This document shows, in pieces, positions 28,693 through 37,305 of a stretch of 64,000 bases of DNA; position 1 is the stretch's first letter, and every line of letters begins with the position of its first letter. Position numbers and translations under genes: made by a program. Source of the stretch: Agromyces protaetiae (GTDB lineage: Bacteria > Actinomycetota > Actinomycetes > Actinomycetales > Microbacteriaceae); assembly GCF_004135405.1 (NCBI RefSeq), contig NZ_CP035491.1, positions 3,348,001 through 3,412,000 of the forward strand, read 5' to 3'. The notes beneath the pieces were generated by a model. It was given only the letters and a program-made list of their open reading frames with translations. It did no database searches and was not told the origin of the DNA.

Positions 28693-29655
28693 TCAGACGG
28701 CGGCCTTGCGGGCGGCCCACGCGCTCTCGACCATCTCGGCGAGCGTGTGGCGCATCTTCCACTCGAGGTCGCGCGCGGCGCGCTCGCCCGACGCGACGAT
28801 CCGCGCGGGATCGCCCGCGCGCCGCGGCCCGATCTCGGGCGAGAACTCGATGCCCGTGACCTCGGCGACCGCGCGCATGATCTCGCCGACCGAGACGCCG
28901 TCGCCCGACCCTAGGTTGTAGACGGGGTCGAGCGCCTCGCCGGCCTCGAGCCGCTGGGCAGCGACGACATGGGCTTCGGCGAGGTCGGCGACGTGGATGT
29001 AGTCGCGCACGCACGTGCCGTCGGGCGTCGCGTAGTCGTCGCCGTTGATGCGCGGCGTGCGGCCCGCCAGGAGGGCGTCGAAGACGAGCGGGAAGAGGTT
29101 GTGCGGGCTCACGTCGAAGATGTCGGGCGCGCCCGAGCCGACGACGTTGAAGTAGCGCAGCGACGTGTGGGCGAGCGGCGCCGCCTTCGCCTGGTCGGCG
29201 ATGAGCCACTCGCCGATGAGCTTCGATTCGCCGTAGGGCGACTCGGGGCGCTTGGGGGTGTCTTCGGTGACGAGGTCGACGTCGGGCGTGCCGTAGACGG
29301 CGGCGCTCGAGGAGAACACGATGCGGCCGACGCCGGCCGACTCCATGGCAGCGAGGAGCGTGGCCGTTCCCGTGACGTTCTGCTGATAGGTGTGGAGCGG
29401 CCGCTGCACCGAGACACCTGCGTACTTGTACCCGGCGAGGTGCACGACGCCCGTGACGCCGTGCTCGTCGAAGGCGTTCTCGAGCAGGGCGCCATCGAGG
29501 ATCGAGCCCTCGACGAAGGGCGTGTCGTCGGAGAGGAACGACCGTCGACCCGTGGAGAGGTCGTCGACGACGACGGCCTCGATGCCCTTCGCCTGGAAGG
29601 CGCGAACGACGTGCGACCCGATGTAGCCCGCACCGCCCGTGATGACCCAGCTCAT
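28693..29655 (-). CDS. galE: UDP-glucose 4-epimerase
   Basis: This 320-residue short-chain dehydrogenase/reductase-fold epimerase interconverts UDP-glucose and UDP-galactose. The NAD site is VITGGAGYIGSHVV (residues 4-17), the catalytic Ser region is VFSSSAAVYG, and the YxxxK pair is in SPYGESK. The GalE-type motif TPDGTCVRDYIHVADLAEAH is present. The start has GGAGAGGGCGGGT upstream. It supplies galactose donors for the polysaccharide locus further right. A TACGAT hexamer about 50 bases upstream may be its -10 box. Related nucleotide-sugar epimerases are possible, but residue pattern and length fit GalE well. Confidence 0.93.
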   Translation of the reverse strand: MSWVITGGAGYIGSHVVRAFQAKGIEAVVVDDLSTGRRSFLSDDTPFVEGSILDGALLENAFDEHGVTGVVHLAGYKYAGVSVQRPLHTYQQNVTGTATLLAAMESAGVGRIVFSSSAAVYGTPDVDLVTEDTPKRPESPYGESKLIGEWLIADQAKAAPLAHTSLRYFNVVGSGAPDIFDVSPHNLFPLVFDALLAGRTPRINGDDYATPDGTCVRDYIHVADLAEAHVVAAQRLEAGEALDPVYNLGSGDGVSVGEIMRAVAEVTGIEFSPEIGPRRAGDPARIVASGERAARDLEWKMRHTLAEMVESAWAARKAAV

Positions 29656-29677
29656 ACCCGCCCTCTCCTGCGACGGA

Positions 29678-29719
29678 GCGCCCGCCGCCTCCCCGATCGT
29701 ACCGGGGGGCGACGGGCGC
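29678..29719 (-). terminator. Imperfect hairpin between small membrane gene and galE
   Basis: Positions 29678-29694 pair imperfectly with 29704-29719 (two irregularities). The stem lies after the small gene at 29743 and before galE on the same strand, where it could terminate or attenuate read-through. Confidence 0.35.
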
Positions 29720-29742
29720 TGCGGTGGTCGGGAGCAGGCCGG

Positions 29743-29889
29743 TCAGGCGTAGGCCGGGCGATCGAACTCGCGGAGGGCGTCGCGACGTTCGACGGGTGCG
29801 TAGCCGTCGGTGCGAACGGCGCGCACGGTCGCGGCGATGCCCCAGACGACGAGGGCCGCGACGGCGATGAGCAACAGGATGATGGTCAT
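29743..29889 (-). CDS. Small single-pass membrane protein, 48 aa
   Basis: The protein begins MTIILLLIAVAALVVWGIAA, a transmembrane helix covering residues 2-22, then a short basic/acidic cytoplasmic tail (AVRTDGYAPVERRDALREF) ending RPAYA. Small proteins with this helix-plus-YxPV tail are common in Microbacteriaceae; no function is known. Its start faces the GlxA-type regulator gene, and the 96-base spacer contains repeated TGCC/GGCA sites that might control both. Confidence 0.7.
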   Translation of the reverse strand: MTIILLLIAVAALVVWGIAATVRAVRTDGYAPVERRDALREFDRPAYA

Positions 29890-29906
29890 GGCAGAAAAGC
29901 TACGTC

Positions 29907-29962
29907 TTGCCAGATCCTGCCGAAAGTGGCAGGCTTGCCGCAGTTCGGCACATTCCTGCCAG
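29907..29962. promoter_or_regulatory. Candidate operator: six TGCC/GGCA half-sites at about helical spacing
   Basis: Half-sites start at 29908 (TGCC), 29918 (TGCC), 29928 (GGCA), 29936 (TGCC), 29947 (GGCA) and 29957 (TGCC), spaced 10, 10, 8, 11 and 10 bases apart. Two form clear inverted repeats: CCTGCC-6-GGCAGG (29916-29933) and TGCCG-5-CGGCA (29936-29950). The array fills the divergent region between the small membrane gene and the GlxA-type regulator, suggesting autoregulation. Confidence 0.55.
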
Positions 29963-29985
29963 CACCGAGTCCCGAGGAGCATCCC

Positions 29986-30984
29986 ATGCTCAAGACCATC
30001 GCCTGCATCGCCCTCGACCAGATGGCGCCCTTCGAGTTCGGCGTCATCTGCGAGGTGTTCGGCGTCGACCGCCGCGAGCACGGCGGCCCCGTCTTCGATT
30101 TCCACGTCGTCGCCGCCGAGCCCGGCCGCATCACGACGAAGCTCGGCTTCGACCTCCACGTCGAAGAAGGCCTCGACTTCGCCCGCACCGCCGACCTCGT
30201 CGCGATCCCCGCCTCCCTCATCGACACCCCGCCCGACGAGCGCATCCTCCAGGTCGTCCGCGACGCCGTCGACCGCGGCGCGTGGGTGCTGAGCGTCTGC
30301 TCGGGCGCCTTCACCCTCGGCCACGCGGGCGTGCTCGACGGCCGGCGCTCGACGACGCACTGGATGTACACCGACAAGCTCGCGAGGCTCTTCCCCGAGA
30401 CCGTGGTCGACCCCGACGTCCTCTTCGTGCAAGACGGCAAGGTCGTCACGGGCGCGGGCACCGCCGCGGGCATCGACGCGGCCCTCCACATCGTGCGCAC
30501 CGAACTCGGTCAGACGGCGACCAACATCGTCGCGCGCCGTATGGTCGTGCCGCCCCAGCGCGACGGCGGGCAGTCGCAGTTCATCCGCACGCCCGTCGTC
30601 GAATGCCGAAGCGAGTCGTTCGCCCTCATCACCGAGTGGATGCTCGAGCACCTCGACGAAGACCTCACGGTCGACCGGCTCGCCCGCAAGGCGCTCATGT
30701 CGCCGCGCACCTTCGCTCGCAAGTTCCGCGCCGAGACCGGCACGACGCCGAACGCGTGGCTCAACCGCCAGCGCCTCCTGCGTGCGCAAGAGCTCCTCGA
30801 GGAGAGCGACCTCTCGCTCGAGGAGATCGCGCGCGAGACGGGCTTCGGCGCCGCCGCCGTCATGCGCCACCATTTCATCAAGGTGCTGCAGACGACGCCG
30901 ACGGCCTACCGACGCACCTTCGGCGCCGTGCCGCCGCCCCTCGACGATCGGTTCGACGAGGCGCGCGCGCTGACCGCGGTCTGA
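29986..30984 (+). CDS. GlxA-family transcriptional regulator (DJ-1/PfpI + AraC HTH)
   Basis: This 332-residue regulator has an N-terminal class-I-glutamine-amidotransferase-like (DJ-1/PfpI) domain with the nucleophile-elbow cysteine Cys105 in VLSVCSGAFTLGHAG. The C-terminal double helix-turn-helix AraC domain (about residues 215-320) contains LARKALMSPRTFARKFRAET and LEEIARETGFGAAAVMRHHF. Such proteins respond to small amino or quaternary-amine ligands. ATG 29986 has GAGGAG upstream. It diverges from a 48-residue membrane protein across a repeat-rich spacer and converges on manA. The target genes and ligand cannot be read from sequence. Confidence 0.9.
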   Translation: MLKTIACIALDQMAPFEFGVICEVFGVDRREHGGPVFDFHVVAAEPGRITTKLGFDLHVEEGLDFARTADLVAIPASLIDTPPDERILQVVRDAVDRGAWVLSVCSGAFTLGHAGVLDGRRSTTHWMYTDKLARLFPETVVDPDVLFVQDGKVVTGAGTAAGIDAALHIVRTELGQTATNIVARRMVVPPQRDGGQSQFIRTPVVECRSESFALITEWMLEHLDEDLTVDRLARKALMSPRTFARKFRAETGTTPNAWLNRQRLLRAQELLEESDLSLEEIARETGFGAAAVMRHHFIKVLQTTPTAYRRTFGAVPPPLDDRFDEARALTAV

Positions 30985-30990
30985 GCGTTC

Positions 30991-32253
30991 CTACGCGCCC
31001 ACCGACGCGATCCACGCGACGCCCGCGCCCGACACGCTGAGCGCGCCCTCGTCGGGCGTCACATACACCGCTCCCCCGCGCGGCACGCCGACCTCGCCGT
31101 GCGCGCCCTTCAGCCGGATGGCCTCGCCCTCGACGAGCACGATCGCGGGGCCCGAGAGCTCGACGCGCGAGACATCCGCCCCCGCTGCGCCGGGCTCGAC
31201 GCGGAAGAGGACGAAGTCGGGCACGTCGGGCCGGAACGCGACCACGCCGGGGCCGACCGGTTCGGGCGCCAGCCGCGGCGGCTCGATCGGGGTGAAGTCG
31301 AGCACGTCGACGAGTTCGGAGACGTCGATGTGCTTGGGCGTGAGACCGCCGCGCAGCACGTTGTCGCTCGCGGCCATGAGCTCGATGCCGAGCCCCGAGA
31401 GGTAGGCGTGGATGTTGCCCGCGCGCAGATACAGCGCCTCGCCGCGGCGCAGCCGCACGCGGTTGAGGAGGAGCGAGATGACGATGCCCGGGTCGCCGGG
31501 GTACGTCTCGGCGAGGTCGGCGACGGTCGCGAACGAGAGGGCGTAGTCGGATGCCTCGGCGAGCGCGCTCTTCGACAGCCGCACGACCCGCTCGACGACC
31601 CACGCCGTCGCACCGGTGTCGCCGCCGCGTCCGTCGCGGAGGAGCCACTCGACGGTCTGCTCGAGCCCGCCCTGCCCGCCCTGCCCGTCTTCGCCCGCGA
31701 GGTGCTGCTCGAGGAGGTCGAGCGCACCGGGCTCGGGCTGCTCGTCGGCCGCGTCGGCCGCGCGGAGCGTCGCGACGACGCCCGCGATCTCGGCGAGCGG
31801 GCGGAACCCCGAGAGCGCGTCGAACTCGTCGCTCACGGCGACGATGAGCTCGGGCTTGTGGTAGCGGTCCTTGTAATTGCGGTCGTAGGCGTCGAGCGCC
31901 TTGCCGTCGCCGTCTTCGCGCTCGTAGCCGGCTCGCGCCTGCTCGGGCGTCGGGTGCGCCTGGAGCGACAGCGGGCCGCCCGCGGCGAGGATCTTGAGGA
32001 GGAACGGCAGGCGCGCCTCGGCCGCGAGATCGGCTCCGAGCGCCCCCTCGGGGTCGGCGGCGAGCCACTCGGCGAGGTCGCGCGCGCCGCCGACCGCGGA
32101 CGGATCGACGATCTGCGACGGCGATCCGGCGTGCGCGCCGAGCCAGACCTCGGCCTCGGGGCCGCCGGAGGGAGACGTCCCGAGGAAGCCCGCGATGAGG
32201 TCGGTGGCACCCCAGGCGTAGTCGCGAGGGGTGTTGCGGATCGGCACAAACAT
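30991..32253 (-). CDS. manA: Mannose-6-phosphate isomerase, class I
   Basis: This 420-residue zinc isomerase interconverts fructose-6-phosphate and mannose-6-phosphate, the entry to GDP-mannose synthesis. The opening YAWGATDLIAGFLG, the zinc-binding PLSLQAHPTPEQA (Gln and His ligands) and YHKPELIVAVSDEFDALSGF (Glu ligand) are intact, as is LYLRAGNIHAYLSGLGIELM with the active-site His and Arg/Lys region. The start MFVPIRNTPRDYAWG is preferred over an upstream extension that reaches into the divergent spacer. It works with manB at 21.3-22.8 kb. Confidence 0.95.
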   Translation of the reverse strand: MFVPIRNTPRDYAWGATDLIAGFLGTSPSGGPEAEVWLGAHAGSPSQIVDPSAVGGARDLAEWLAADPEGALGADLAAEARLPFLLKILAAGGPLSLQAHPTPEQARAGYEREDGDGKALDAYDRNYKDRYHKPELIVAVSDEFDALSGFRPLAEIAGVVATLRAADAADEQPEPGALDLLEQHLAGEDGQGGQGGLEQTVEWLLRDGRGGDTGATAWVVERVVRLSKSALAEASDYALSFATVADLAETYPGDPGIVISLLLNRVRLRRGEALYLRAGNIHAYLSGLGIELMAASDNVLRGGLTPKHIDVSELVDVLDFTPIEPPRLAPEPVGPGVVAFRPDVPDFVLFRVEPGAAGADVSRVELSGPAIVLVEGEAIRLKGAHGEVGVPRGGAVYVTPDEGALSVSGAGVAWIASVGA

Positions 32254-32287
32254 CTGCGGGGGTCCTTTCGGGCGTTTGTCACAAGGT

Positions 32288-32301
32288 ACCAACCGCTTGG
32301 T
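32288..32301. promoter_or_regulatory. TetR-type operator candidate between manA and acyl-CoA dehydrogenase
   Basis: ACCAACCGCTTGGT (32288-32301) has five-base arms ACCAA/TTGGT around CCGC, the form seen in operators of TetR-family regulators of fatty-acid and acyl-CoA genes. It lies 58 bases upstream of the dehydrogenase start. No TetR gene is in the window. Confidence 0.45.
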
Positions 32302-32358
32302 CGGCTGTCGCACGACGGTCCTAGGCTCGGAGCGATCCGCCGACGCAAAGGAGCATCC

Positions 32359-33540
32359 ATGTCCTTCGAACCGCTCGTGAGCGATTTCTACTCCTACGAG
32401 GCGGAGCTCCTCTCCGATCAGGAGCGCGAGGCGATCGCGAAGCTGCGCGCCTGGCTCGAGGCCGACGTGAAGCCCATCATCGGCGGCTACTGGGAGCGCG
32501 CCGAGTTCCCGACCCAGGTCATGAAGCCGCTCGCCGACCTCGACGTCATCCGCTTCGCGTGGGACGAGACGAAGCCGTTCGAGAACTCGTCCGTCTTCCG
32601 CGGCTTCGTCGCGCTCGAGCTCTCACGGGTGGATGCCTCGGTGTCGACCTTCGTGGGTGTGCAGAACGGCCTCGCAGCAGGCTCGATCTCGGTCGCGGGT
32701 TCGCAGGAGCAGAAAGACGAATGGCTCCCGAAGCTCGCCTCGTGCGAGGTCATCGGCGCGTTCGGCCTCACCGAGCCGCTGTCGGGCTCCGACTCGGCGC
32801 GCGGCCTCCGCACGACCGCGCGTCGCGAGGGCGACGAGTGGGTGCTGAACGGCCAGAAGCGCTGGATCGGCAACGCCACCTTCTCCGACATCACGATCAT
32901 CTGGGCGAAAGACGAGGCCGACGGCCAGGTCAAGGGCTTCATCGTCCCGACCTCGACCCCCGGCTACCAGGCGACGAAGATCGAGGGCAAGATCAGCCTC
33001 CGGCCCGTGCAGAACGCCGACATCACGCTCACCGACGTGCGCGTGCCCGAGTCGCTCCGCCTCCAGAACGCGAATTCCTTCCGCGACACCGCGGCCGTCC
33101 TCCGCGCGACCCGCGCCGAGGTCGCGTGGTCGGCAGTCGGCACGGCCATCGGCGCCTACGAGAACGCCCTCGCGTACACGAAGGAGCGCGAGCAGTTCGG
33201 GCAGCCGATCGCCTCGCACCAGCTCATCCAGGAGCATCTCGTCAACTCGCTCGGCAATATCACGGCGTCGCTCGCGATGGTCGTGCGTGCGTCGCAGCTG
33301 CAAGACGCGGGCAAGCTCCGCGATGAGCACTCGGCCCTCGCGAAGGCGTACGCGACGTCGCGCATGCGCGAGACCGTCGCATGGGCGCGCGAGGCGTGCG
33401 GCGGCAACGGCATCGTGCTCGACCACCACGTCGCGCGCTTCTTCGCCGACGCCGAGGCGCTCTATTCCTACGAGGGCACGCGCGAGATGAACACGCTCAT
33501 CGTGGGCCGCGCGATCACGGGCGAGGCCGCGTTCGTCTGA
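32359..33540 (+). CDS. Acyl-CoA dehydrogenase (glutaryl-CoA dehydrogenase-like)
   Basis: This 393-residue FAD flavoenzyme oxidises acyl-CoA at the alpha-beta bond. The FAD/substrate motif is IGAFGLTEPLSGSDSARGL, the flavin-stacking region is WVLNGQKRWIGNATFSDI, and the C-terminal AREACGGNGIV is followed by the catalytic-base motif SYEGTREMNTLIVGRAITG. The Glu in YEGT and the overall pattern place it with the glutaryl-CoA/short-branched group; no decarboxylation-specific residue can be confirmed by eye. AAAGGAG precedes ATG 32359. A TetR-type palindrome upstream suggests induction by an acyl-CoA. Confidence 0.9.
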   Translation: MSFEPLVSDFYSYEAELLSDQEREAIAKLRAWLEADVKPIIGGYWERAEFPTQVMKPLADLDVIRFAWDETKPFENSSVFRGFVALELSRVDASVSTFVGVQNGLAAGSISVAGSQEQKDEWLPKLASCEVIGAFGLTEPLSGSDSARGLRTTARREGDEWVLNGQKRWIGNATFSDITIIWAKDEADGQVKGFIVPTSTPGYQATKIEGKISLRPVQNADITLTDVRVPESLRLQNANSFRDTAAVLRATRAEVAWSAVGTAIGAYENALAYTKEREQFGQPIASHQLIQEHLVNSLGNITASLAMVVRASQLQDAGKLRDEHSALAKAYATSRMRETVAWAREACGGNGIVLDHHVARFFADAEALYSYEGTREMNTLIVGRAITGEAAFV

Positions 33541-33592
33541 GCGCGACCCGCACGACCCGCCGGGGCCGCGCAGCCGCGATAGCCTTGACCCC

Positions 33593-34975
33593 ATGACTCC
33601 GGCCCGCCGCTCCGCGATCATCGGCGCGTATGCGACGTTCGCCATGTTCACCCTCCTCGCGGGGCAGTTCTGGCGCAACCTCATCGGCTGGTGGGGGTTC
33701 GGCGTCGTCGCGGTACTCGTCCTCGTGGGCGCCGTCTGGCTCGTCGTCGCCGAGCGCCCGACGTGGAACTGGCGCCGCGTTCCGAAGTCGACGTTCTTCT
33801 TCGTCGGCATCGCGACGCTCTCGATCGCGTGGTCGTTCTACCCCGGGGCATCCGCGCTGGGCGTCGCCATCACGCTCGTGAGCGTGTTCGTCGCGGTCGT
33901 GCTCGCCATCAGCATCCCATGGAGCCGGCTCGTCGCCTCGCTCGCGGCCGCGCTCAAGTGGGTCCTCGGCCTCTCCCTCGCGTTCGAGCTCTGGGTCGCA
34001 GTGTTCGTGCGGCAGCCCCTCCTGCCGAACTTCCCGCCCTTCGAGGTGACGGGCGAGAAACTGCCGTTGGCCTTCTACTGGTCGCGTTCGCTGCTGCTCC
34101 GCGGCGGCCCCATCGAGGGCATCGTCGCGAACCGGAACCTCCTCGCGATGGCGGCACTGCTCGCCGTCATCGTGTTCGGCTGCCTCCTCGCGGCGAAGAG
34201 CATCAGCCGCGTGTCGGGAATCGGATGGCTCGTGGTCGCGGGCCTCACGCTCGCGCTCACCCGCTCGGCCACGGTCGTCCTCGTCGGCGTCCTCGTGCTC
34301 ATCGCCCTCGGGTTCGCGTTCTGGACCCGCCGGGTCGGGCCGAACGGCCGACGACCCGTGTACCTCGCGGCAGGCGCCGCGCTCGTGGCATCCATCGCGC
34401 TCCTCTTCGCCGGATGGAACCTGCTGCTCCAGTTCTTCGGCAAGAGCGAAGACGTCACGGGCCGCTTCGACATCTGGAACGCCGTGATCGGCCTCGCCTC
34501 CGAACGACCGCTGGCGGGTTGGGGCTGGGTCGGCTACTGGAACCCCTGGGTCGAACCGTTCGACGACCTCGCGGTGCGCAAGGGCGTCACGTACCTGCAG
34601 GCGCACAACGCGTGGCTCGACGTATGGCTGCAGATCGGCGTCATCGGGCTCCTCGCCTTCGCGGCCGTCGTCATCGGCGCCCTCTGGCGGTCGTGGTTCC
34701 TCGCCGTCGACCGGCCGATGGACGAATCCGGCCGCCCGCTGCCGTTCTCCTCCGCCTCGCTCGTGCCGCTCCTGCTCATGGTCGCGCTCATCGGGCAGAG
34801 CCTCGCCGAGAGCCGCATCCTGGTCGAGAGCGGGCTCGTGCTCCTCATCGCGATCGCGTGGGGCACGAAGCGACGGCAATGGGCGCCCGAACCGTTGCCC
34901 GCACCCGTCCGGCGTGCCCGCTTCGGAACCGAGCTGCCGACGCACGCGCACGCCGACCCGCCGACGGTGCCATGA
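33593..34975 (+). CDS. O-antigen ligase/polymerase family membrane protein (Wzy_C)
   Basis: This 460-residue protein has about 11 hydrophobic segments and a long periplasm-side loop (about residues 290-350) carrying the Wzy_C signature: TGRFDIWNAVIGLASERPL, GWGWVGYW, and AHNAWLDVWLQIGVIGLL with the conserved histidine. Such proteins polymerise or ligate lipid-linked glycans on the outer face of the membrane. It overlaps the next, related gene by four bases (ATGA). In a Gram-positive actinobacterium the acceptor would be a cell-wall or capsular polymer rather than lipopolysaccharide. This starts the polysaccharide locus. Confidence 0.87.
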   Translation: MTPARRSAIIGAYATFAMFTLLAGQFWRNLIGWWGFGVVAVLVLVGAVWLVVAERPTWNWRRVPKSTFFFVGIATLSIAWSFYPGASALGVAITLVSVFVAVVLAISIPWSRLVASLAAALKWVLGLSLAFELWVAVFVRQPLLPNFPPFEVTGEKLPLAFYWSRSLLLRGGPIEGIVANRNLLAMAALLAVIVFGCLLAAKSISRVSGIGWLVVAGLTLALTRSATVVLVGVLVLIALGFAFWTRRVGPNGRRPVYLAAGAALVASIALLFAGWNLLLQFFGKSEDVTGRFDIWNAVIGLASERPLAGWGWVGYWNPWVEPFDDLAVRKGVTYLQAHNAWLDVWLQIGVIGLLAFAAVVIGALWRSWFLAVDRPMDESGRPLPFSSASLVPLLLMVALIGQSLAESRILVESGLVLLIAIAWGTKRRQWAPEPLPAPVRRARFGTELPTHAHADPPTVP

Positions 34976-36279
34976 CCGCAGACGGCGCGGCGGCCCGCCT
35001 GTGGCGGTCGTTCCGCGAGACCGCCGGCTCGGCCCGCTTCGCGCAGGCCCTCACGCTCATCGCGATCGGCCTCGCGTTCTCCGTCCACGCCGCGACGGCC
35101 CTCGCCGGCGCACCGGGCGTCGCCGCGGCGCTCGTCGTCCTCATCGGGCTCGCGGCGGTCTCGCTCATCGCACGGTGGCGGTTCGTGGAGTGGTACGGCA
35201 TCCTCCCCATCACGATCCTCGTCTTCGTCGCCTGGTGCGCGGTCTCCGTGGTGTGGAGTTCGACGACGCGGTACAGCCTCGTCGGGGTCCTCTCGCTCGT
35301 CGCGTTCGGGTTCCTCGGCGTCTACATCGCCCTCATGCGCGACACGATCCAGATCGTCCGCGCATTCGCCGAGGTCCTCCGCCTGCTCCTCACGCTCTCG
35401 CTCGTCCTCGAGGTGATCTCGGGCATCCTCCTCGACCTTCCGATCCGATTCCTCGGCATCCAGGGGAACATCGCCTCGCTCGGCCCGATCCAAGGCATCT
35501 TCGGCACCCGCAACATGCTCGGCTTCGTGTCGCTCATCGCCCTCGTCACCTTCGTCGTCGAGTGGCGCACGAAGCTCTCGGCGCGCGGCCTCTCGATCGC
35601 GTCGGTCGTGCTCGCGAGCGGATGCGTCGTGCTCGCCGGCTCCCCCACCACCTGGATCGCGCTCGCGGCGGCCGCGCTCGCGCTCGGTGCGCTCCTCGGC
35701 CTCCGACGGGCGAACGCCGAGACCCGCTGGCGATGGCAGATCGCCCTCATCGCGACCGCCGGCGTCGCCCTCGTCACCGGATGGCTCCTGCGACTCCGGA
35801 TCATCGAACTCCTCGACGCGCGCGCCGAGTTCGACGTCCGCCTCGACGTCTGGCGGGAGGCATCCCGCTACCTCGCCTCCAATCCGCTCCAGGGCTGGGG
35901 CTGGGTTGGCACCTGGCCCGAGTTCGCGCCCTACGCGTGGATCGAGCAGATGACGGGCCGCGAGCACTCCTCGGCGCTCAGCGCGTACATCGACGTCTAC
36001 TTCCAAGTCGGCGTCATCGGCGTCCTGCTCTTCGCCGGCCTCCTCGGCGTCGCCCTCGTCCGCGCATGGCTCCTCGCCTCGACGCGCAAGAGCCCCGTCT
36101 ACGTGTGGCCCGCCCTCATGCTCGTCGTCCTCGCGGTCACGAGCTTCGCCGAGAGCTTCGCGCTCGTCACGGGCGGGTGGATGCTGCTCGTGGTGTGCGC
36201 GGTGAAAGCTGCGCGGGATATGAGCTGGCGTGACGCCCTCGCGCGGCCGACACCCGGCCTCGCGGCCGCCGCGGACTGA
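34972..36279 (+). CDS. O-antigen ligase/polymerase family membrane protein, second copy
   Basis: This 435-residue paralogue of the preceding gene has a similar run of transmembrane helices and the loop motifs RLDVWREASRYLASNPL and GWGWVGTWPEF. Where the first copy has HNAWLDV this one reads LSAYIDVYFQVGVIGVLL, so the aligned histidine is missing, although a nearby REHSS histidine may substitute. Start ATG overlaps the upstream stop. The tandem pair may divide polymerase and ligase roles, or one may be a non-catalytic partner. It converges with the GT2 gene at 36307. Confidence 0.84.
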   Translation: MTADGAAARLWRSFRETAGSARFAQALTLIAIGLAFSVHAATALAGAPGVAAALVVLIGLAAVSLIARWRFVEWYGILPITILVFVAWCAVSVVWSSTTRYSLVGVLSLVAFGFLGVYIALMRDTIQIVRAFAEVLRLLLTLSLVLEVISGILLDLPIRFLGIQGNIASLGPIQGIFGTRNMLGFVSLIALVTFVVEWRTKLSARGLSIASVVLASGCVVLAGSPTTWIALAAAALALGALLGLRRANAETRWRWQIALIATAGVALVTGWLLRLRIIELLDARAEFDVRLDVWREASRYLASNPLQGWGWVGTWPEFAPYAWIEQMTGREHSSALSAYIDVYFQVGVIGVLLFAGLLGVALVRAWLLASTRKSPVYVWPALMLVVLAVTSFAESFALVTGGWMLLVVCAVKAARDMSWRDALARPTPGLAAAAD

Positions 36280-36306
36280 TCCGCGCTGCGGTGAGTGCGC
36301 GTTCGC

Positions 36307-37301
36307 TCAGACCGGTTGGACGAGGTCGCGCAGCACGTCCTGGGCGCCGAGCCCGAATCGGGTGTACCGCCCGGTGCGGACCTCGCGCAGGACGGGGGCG
36401 AGCCGGGCCGCCCGCGACCGGGGGTAGGCGCTGCGGGCCTCCTCGTGCTCGAGCTTGCCTGCGAGAACGCCCGGCAGCCCTGCCCGGTCGGGCGCGATCG
36501 TCGGGAGCCGTTCAGCGAGCGCTCGGGCGCGCTCGAGCAGTCGCGCGTTCCGCTCGGAGCGCGGCGCCCGGAGCCGGGCGATCCTGCCGGTCATCCCGAG
36601 TTCGGCGACGCCGATCTGATTCGCGCCGTGCTGGCGGTAGTCGATGAGTTCGTCGTCGAGGACGGCGAGTCCGTCGGTGACGGATGCCACGACCGCGAGC
36701 CATTCGTCGTGCACCCAGCTCGACGGGAACGGCGCGGCGGCGTCGACGAGCTCGCGATGGAGCATCATCGTCGCGCCCGTCACGAGGTTGCGTTTGAGGA
36801 GCTCGTCGAAGGCGCCGCCCGTCGCGAGCCTCCTGAGCAGCGCGTCGTCGACCCCGAGCGTGCCGAAGAGCGTCGCGCCGAGGTCGTCGCCGTGCTCGTC
36901 GACGAGGCGGGCGCCCGCCGCGACGAGGCGCACGCGGGGGTCGGAGCGGAAGACCTCGAGCGCGCGTTCGATCCGGTCGGCGCGCCAGACGTCGTCCTGG
37001 TCCGAGAGCGCGACGAACTCGCCCGTCGCGGCGCGAAGCGCCTGCTCGAAGTTCGCCGTGACGCCGAGGGGGATGGGTTGCGCAGCACCACGAGGATGGG
37101 CGCGGCGCCTGCGGCCCTTTCGTGATCGGCGACGAGCCGCTCGGCGAGCTCGATCGTGCCGTCGGCCGAGGCGTCGTCGGAGACCACGAGTTCGTCGACC
37201 GGGCGCGTCTGACCGAGGATGCTTCGGAGCTGCGGCTCGAGGAATCGGGCGCCGTTGTGGGTACCGAGCGCGACGCTCACCCGGCCGTCGGGGCGGGTCA
37301 C
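36307..37301 (-). CDS. Family-2 glycosyltransferase (single-base frameshift)
   Basis: The N-terminal half begins VTRPDGRVSVALGTHNGARF and includes VDELVVSDDASADGTIEL, the nucleotide-sugar site of GT-A enzymes. The reading frame breaks at the G-run 37068-37072. Adding one base lets LRNPSP continue as LGVTANFEQALRAATGEF, ALSDQDDVWRADRIE (the DxD-like motif) and the C-terminal half (VRLVAAGARLVDEHGDDLG). Restored length is 331 residues. The start is GTG 37301, four bases after the LpxA-like gene, with which it should be co-transcribed. A genuine pseudogene is possible, but the two halves are undecayed and the window shows the same fault elsewhere. Confidence 0.8.
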
Positions 37302-37305
37302 CCGA

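Noticed and set aside
29656..29742. A riboswitch-like leader for galE
   Set aside because: Only an imperfect hairpin is visible, without conserved aptamer features.
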